From Seminavis robusta (lineage: Eukaryota > Bacillariophyta > Bacillariophyceae > Naviculales > Naviculaceae), in the NCBI GenBank assembly GCA_903772945.1, contig CAICTM010001810.1, forward strand, positions 1 through 22,301: a DNA stretch of 22,301 nucleotides, in the 5' to 3' direction. Below the pieces are notes generated by a model. The model was not told the origin of the DNA, made no database searches, and saw nothing but the letters and a program-made list of their open reading frames with translations. Of the stretch, positions 19,341 through 22,301 are shown piece after piece. Each line of letters starts with the position of its first letter. The stretch's first letter is position 1. The translations under genes were made by a program, and so were the position numbers.

Positions 19341-19489
19341 GAAAATGACCTGTGGTAGCGATTTATGACTATCCAGTTACCAGATTACTAAAATCAACCA
19401 CACAACAACTACCAAGTAGTAACACAACACTATAGCAACCTCTTTTCAACACCATCATCAGCCTTTTTCGGCTTATCAGGCGTGGTAGC

Positions 19490-19800
19490 TTATCAGCTCA
19501 ACGACGCGACGTACCGTTCGAACGTTGCGATCGTTGCGAGCGACAAGAAGAAGAGCTACCGTTCATTCGCTCGTTCGTTCGAACGCCATTGTCGAAGCTA
19601 CCTTTCGGCCGTTCGAACAACTACCACTCGAAGCTACCGTTCGAACAACTACCGCTCGACGCGACGAGCGCCATTGTCGAGAAGATAGAGAAGAAGAAGA
19701 AGGAGTTTGTTAACCGTTCGAACGTGTCGACGCTACCGTTCGACGTGAAGATACCGTTCCTTTCGAAGCAGCGCCATTGTCGCCAATTCGAAGCTACCGT
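19490..19800. repeat. CTACCGTTCGAA-type degenerate repeats
   Basis: Motifs CTACCGTTCGAA, GTTCGAACG and CGCCATTGTCGA recur many times in loose tandem. The region lies upstream of the copia gag and may belong to that element's long terminal repeat or leader. The LTR edge could not be fixed because the second LTR lies outside the window. Confidence 0.6.
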
Positions 19801-19823
19801 TTCGGAGCTACAGAACGACGAAG

Positions 19824-19887
19824 AAAAGAAGAAGAGAAGACCTCCAAGCGGCAAGAGAAAAGAAGAAGAGAAGACCTCCAAGCGGCA
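19824..19887 (+). repeat. Perfect 30-bp direct repeat, 34-bp period
   Basis: The 30-base sequence at 19824-19853, ending GACCTCCAAGCGGCA, is repeated exactly at 19858-19887 with four bases between. A frame 19589-20080 reads through as a Lys/Arg/Glu-rich peptide, but this is probably low-complexity translation rather than a gene. Confidence 0.9.
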
Positions 19888-20238
19888 TAGCGACAGAAGA
19901 CCTCTCAAGAAGAAGGGGCTCTCTCAAGTGGAGCGAGAGATAGAGACTTCCAAGTGGGAAGCAGAGGTTTGGACTTGGAATATTGATCCCTCCAGTCTGG
20001 ATCAATTCCTGCCTCATTGTCACCAAAGAAATCGATTGAGCCAAGGAGAGGGGACGCCTGATCCAAGAGATTTGGCCTAGACTGCCACAGACTGGGTGTG
20101 CAGAGCTCATTCCGTGGAATACAGCCTTACTTGTCTGGGTGTGTACAGTTTGCTGTTGGAATAGGAGCAGAGAAGAAGACCCAACAACTGTTGCTCATCC
20201 AAGTGATACCGCAAGAGAAGAAGTAATTGGAGGCGAAT

Positions 20239-21690
20239 ATGGCAGGCAATCTTGCAGCCATGAACAACTATCTACAGAATACCATCGGTATTGCCGAACT
20301 AGCCACGAGGACAGCATTGAATGATCAAGGATTGGATGCCTTCGTCTCACTCGATACCTTTACCGATGCTGATATCAAGAGCATCTGTGAGAACGTGAGG
20401 AAACCAGGTGGTACCATTCCAAATCCAGCCATTGCGGCTGCAGCCACTGATGAAGCTGCCGCAGCAGTTCAACCCAGAGAAGTTCCCAATCGTGGACGAC
20501 AGCTGGGATTTGTCTTTGAGAAGCGACTCAGACAACTACGGTTCTACAAGTTTCATATGACACGAATCCAGCGTGAGTTCACTCCCAACCAAGCCAGTTT
20601 GGCGAGATTGAATAGAGTTTGGGCTTTATACGAGTCCGAATGAGAAGAGATCGATGTTGCGGATCCTCCCCAACTCTTGAAGGTCGAAGATGTCCGACGA
20701 GTTCTGGAGTCTATTGACAATGTTCTGAATGTCAAGCGAGGCGTTTGCGGTGCCCCTCTGGCTTATGTTACCAGATCCAAAGTGACTCTGTCAGGAGCAC
20801 CTGATACCGACACTGCAGATGAGGCTGACCCAGGTTTTGGCCTTCCATCGCATCCTGAAGAATTGGTCCGAAGAACAAGACATACTGGACCTCATTTCGT
20901 ACAAGACAATCAGGCTGTTTGGGCCATCATTCGGTCGGTTACTCACGGTGGACCTGGTTTGGACATGGGTCCAACGTTGCGCAGCGCAACAGAACGGCCG
21001 AGCAGCTTACTTGGCCATGAAGGTTCACTATCTTGGTGATTCGTTCCAGGCTCGTACCAAGGCATTCACGGATAGAGCCATTGAAATTACTTTCTTTGAT
21101 GGGAAGTCCCGCAACTTCACTTTTGAGCGCTACTGTGAAAGGCTTACCAAGGCCTTCACCGATCTGGAAACCGCTGGTGAAACTTTTACTGAGAGCCGCA
21201 AGGTAATCGCAAGCTTCTGTCCGGCATTACCAGACCCAAACCTCAAGACCGCCAAGGCCGTCATTCAAGCCACTCCGCATCTACGCGAGAGTTTCAAGGA
21301 GGCTATGAATTACTTAGACCGAGCAACTTGATTCGCTGAACCCACTCGACCCAACAAGAAACATTTCATCTGTGTCCTGGCCGTGGTCGAGGCGGTGGTG
21401 GCAAGAGGGTGGGCGTGGCGGTGGTAGATCCAAGGCCGAGGCTATGGAAGAGGCCGAGGTAGGGGACGAGGCCGTGGTCAGAGGCATGAAGGCCGGGGGT
21501 TTGACCCAATAACCCAGGAAGATATTACCATCCCGATGATTGGGCTCAGCTCACATCGTCGCAGCAGCAACAGGCCCTAGGGACGCCGCGGATGGTGACA
21601 AGCGAAGAATTGGCCCAGCTGCAGACACAGTGGACAGATACCCAGTCCCAAGTCTCGGAATTGCAAGCTGAGAAACGATCCCTGGACTGA
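20239..21690 (+). pseudogene. Copia gag, with stops and frameshifts
   Basis: The N-terminal part (AELATRTALNDQGLDAF, DADIKSICENVRKPGG) is followed after the TGA at 20641 by GVCGAPLAYVTRSKV and DNQAVWAIIRSVTHGGPG. It then continues one register over as NGRAAYLAMKVHYLGD, FFDGKSRNFTFERYCERL and FTDLETAGE. This order is the capsid-like gag core seen in diatom copia elements. An Arg-Gly-rich nucleic-acid-binding stretch follows at ~21,425-21,500 (GYGRGRGRGRGRG) instead of a clear CCHC knuckle. A coiled-coil end (EELAQLQTQWTDTQSQVSEL) finishes at TGA 21688. The protein would coat the element RNA in virus-like particles; this copy cannot make it whole. Confidence 0.75.
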
Positions 21691-21739
21691 TGTTCCTGGC
21701 GTATCTAGCGTGGGCAATGCAATGAATAGGCGAGCATGA

Positions 21740-22261
21740 GTCTCCGGTGTTCTCACTCTGCGATCCGTTGCCACTCATTTGCCATCATCTCGTATTGAGC
21801 TTGACAGCCATGCCGATACATGTTCCTTTGGGGAAAGTGCTTACGTGTTACATGACACGGGAGAGACAATATCCGTCGAAGGGTTTTCAACTGTTCTTGG
21901 AACCATACACGAATTACCAATTGTAACTGTGGCTGTGGCTTATGACGACCCAATCACATCTCAAATTTATATTTTATTCTTCCATCAATCTTTGCTTATC
22001 AAGTCATTAAAGAACAATCTCATTTGTCCAGTTCAGCTGCGACATCACCAGGTAGTTGTCAACGATGTGCAACTGTTGCACCTACCGTTTGAAGACAGAA
22101 CCAATGATTCCCACTCCATCATTTGTGGTGACCTACGAATTCCACTCCAACTGGACGGTGTTATCTCATACTTCCAGGTTCGGAAGCCCACTGCCAATGA
22201 AGTATCAAGTCTCCAGAGTCACGTTCTTCACGTTCACGATGACATCCGAAAATCTCCTTGA
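21740..22261 (+). pseudogene. Copia pol fragment: aspartic protease and following linker
   Basis: The frame opens after the TGA at 21737 and ends at TGA 22259-22261. The protease active-site motif reads ELDSHADTC (catalytic Asp codon 21803-21805), with His where most copia proteases have Gly (D-S/T-G). After that come VLHDTGETISVEGF, AVAYDDPITSQIYILFFHQS, NNLICPVQLRHHQVVVNDV and LRIPLQLDGVISYFQVRKPT, the usual pol segment between protease and integrase in these elements. There is no start codon of its own; it would be made as part of Gag-Pol. It is cut off from gag by stops. Confidence 0.75.
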
Positions 22262-22301
22262 AAGCCCCTCAGATCCCCAGTCGGGCTGACCTCGAGTCCT
22301 C

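Larger units (their letters stand above)
20239..22301 (+). mobile_element. Ty1/copia-type retrotransposon (diatom type), broken, partial
   Basis: Gag and the protease region are present in the usual order, and the window ends before integrase and reverse transcriptase. Gag begins at ATG 20239. The reading is broken by TGA at 20641, a register change near 20,950, TGA at 21329, another change in the RG-rich part, and TGA at 21688 and 21737. These lesions mark it as an inactive copy unless some are sequencing errors. Assignment to the diatom copia group rests on the gag pattern and the protease motif. Confidence 0.8.

Noticed and set aside
19589..20080. 163-codon Lys/Arg/Glu-rich ORF
   Set aside because: It is made mostly of the CTACCGTTCGAA repeats, an A/G-rich tract and a 30-bp duplication, with no domain-like sequence.

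Overview
The window looks like nuclear DNA of a stramenopile alga, most likely a pennate diatom. The evidence is: short spliceosomal introns (72-98 bp, GT-AG, and one probable GC-AG); a diatom-style Ty1/copia retrotransposon whose protease carries DSHAD; a Crypton-like tyrosine recombinase relic; a leucine-rich-repeat protein with one membrane anchor; and a very large multi-domain surface protein. Species identity is inference. No tRNA, rRNA or CRISPR array was seen.

Layout, left to right. 1-990: no gene, but a strong 37-bp hairpin (333-454). 995-1510 (-): unrecognised ORF. 2071-2610: a dispersed repeat (R-A copy 1) split by a small inverted-repeat element (2130-2487) packed with CGTCTCC/GGAGACG motifs. 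2918-3092: repeat R-B, just past the end of the giant gene. 3166-10464 (-): five-exon gene for a 2,326-residue protein with an N-terminal coiled coil, several membrane segments, EGF-like and DGGDCC (LNR-like) modules, a propeller-like region, a Thr/Pro linker, a clostripain-like (C11) domain that seems to lack both catalytic residues, and repeated cysteine-containing modules. 10659-11491: a second kind of inverted-repeat element (31-bp ends, internal CAATCCCTTA arrays) in GGTACC/ACCGGT-rich DNA. 12075-13831 (-): decayed, internally deleted tyrosine recombinase. 13923-14235: microsatellites and a ~60-bp degenerate tandem repeat. 14488-15114 (+): cysteine-rich protein. 15222-15405: R-B copy 2. 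16168-18623 (-): three-exon LRR membrane protein with one apparent 1-base frameshift. 18648-19052: second member of the CGTCTCC element family, 25 bp from that gene's ATG. 19101-19340: R-A copy 2. 19490-22301 (+): repeat-rich leader followed by gag and protease of a broken copia element that runs out of the window.

The two surface-type genes (giant protein and LRR protein) plus the cysteine-rich protein sit in mobile-element-rich DNA. The strongest unusual signal is a set of three small non-autonomous elements, all beginning GGACC and ending GGTCC and all filled with short oligonucleotide arrays. One of them now forms the immediate upstream region of the LRR gene. All splice sites and frame joins were worked out by eye from codon phase and family pattern. 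They have not been tested by transcript data.
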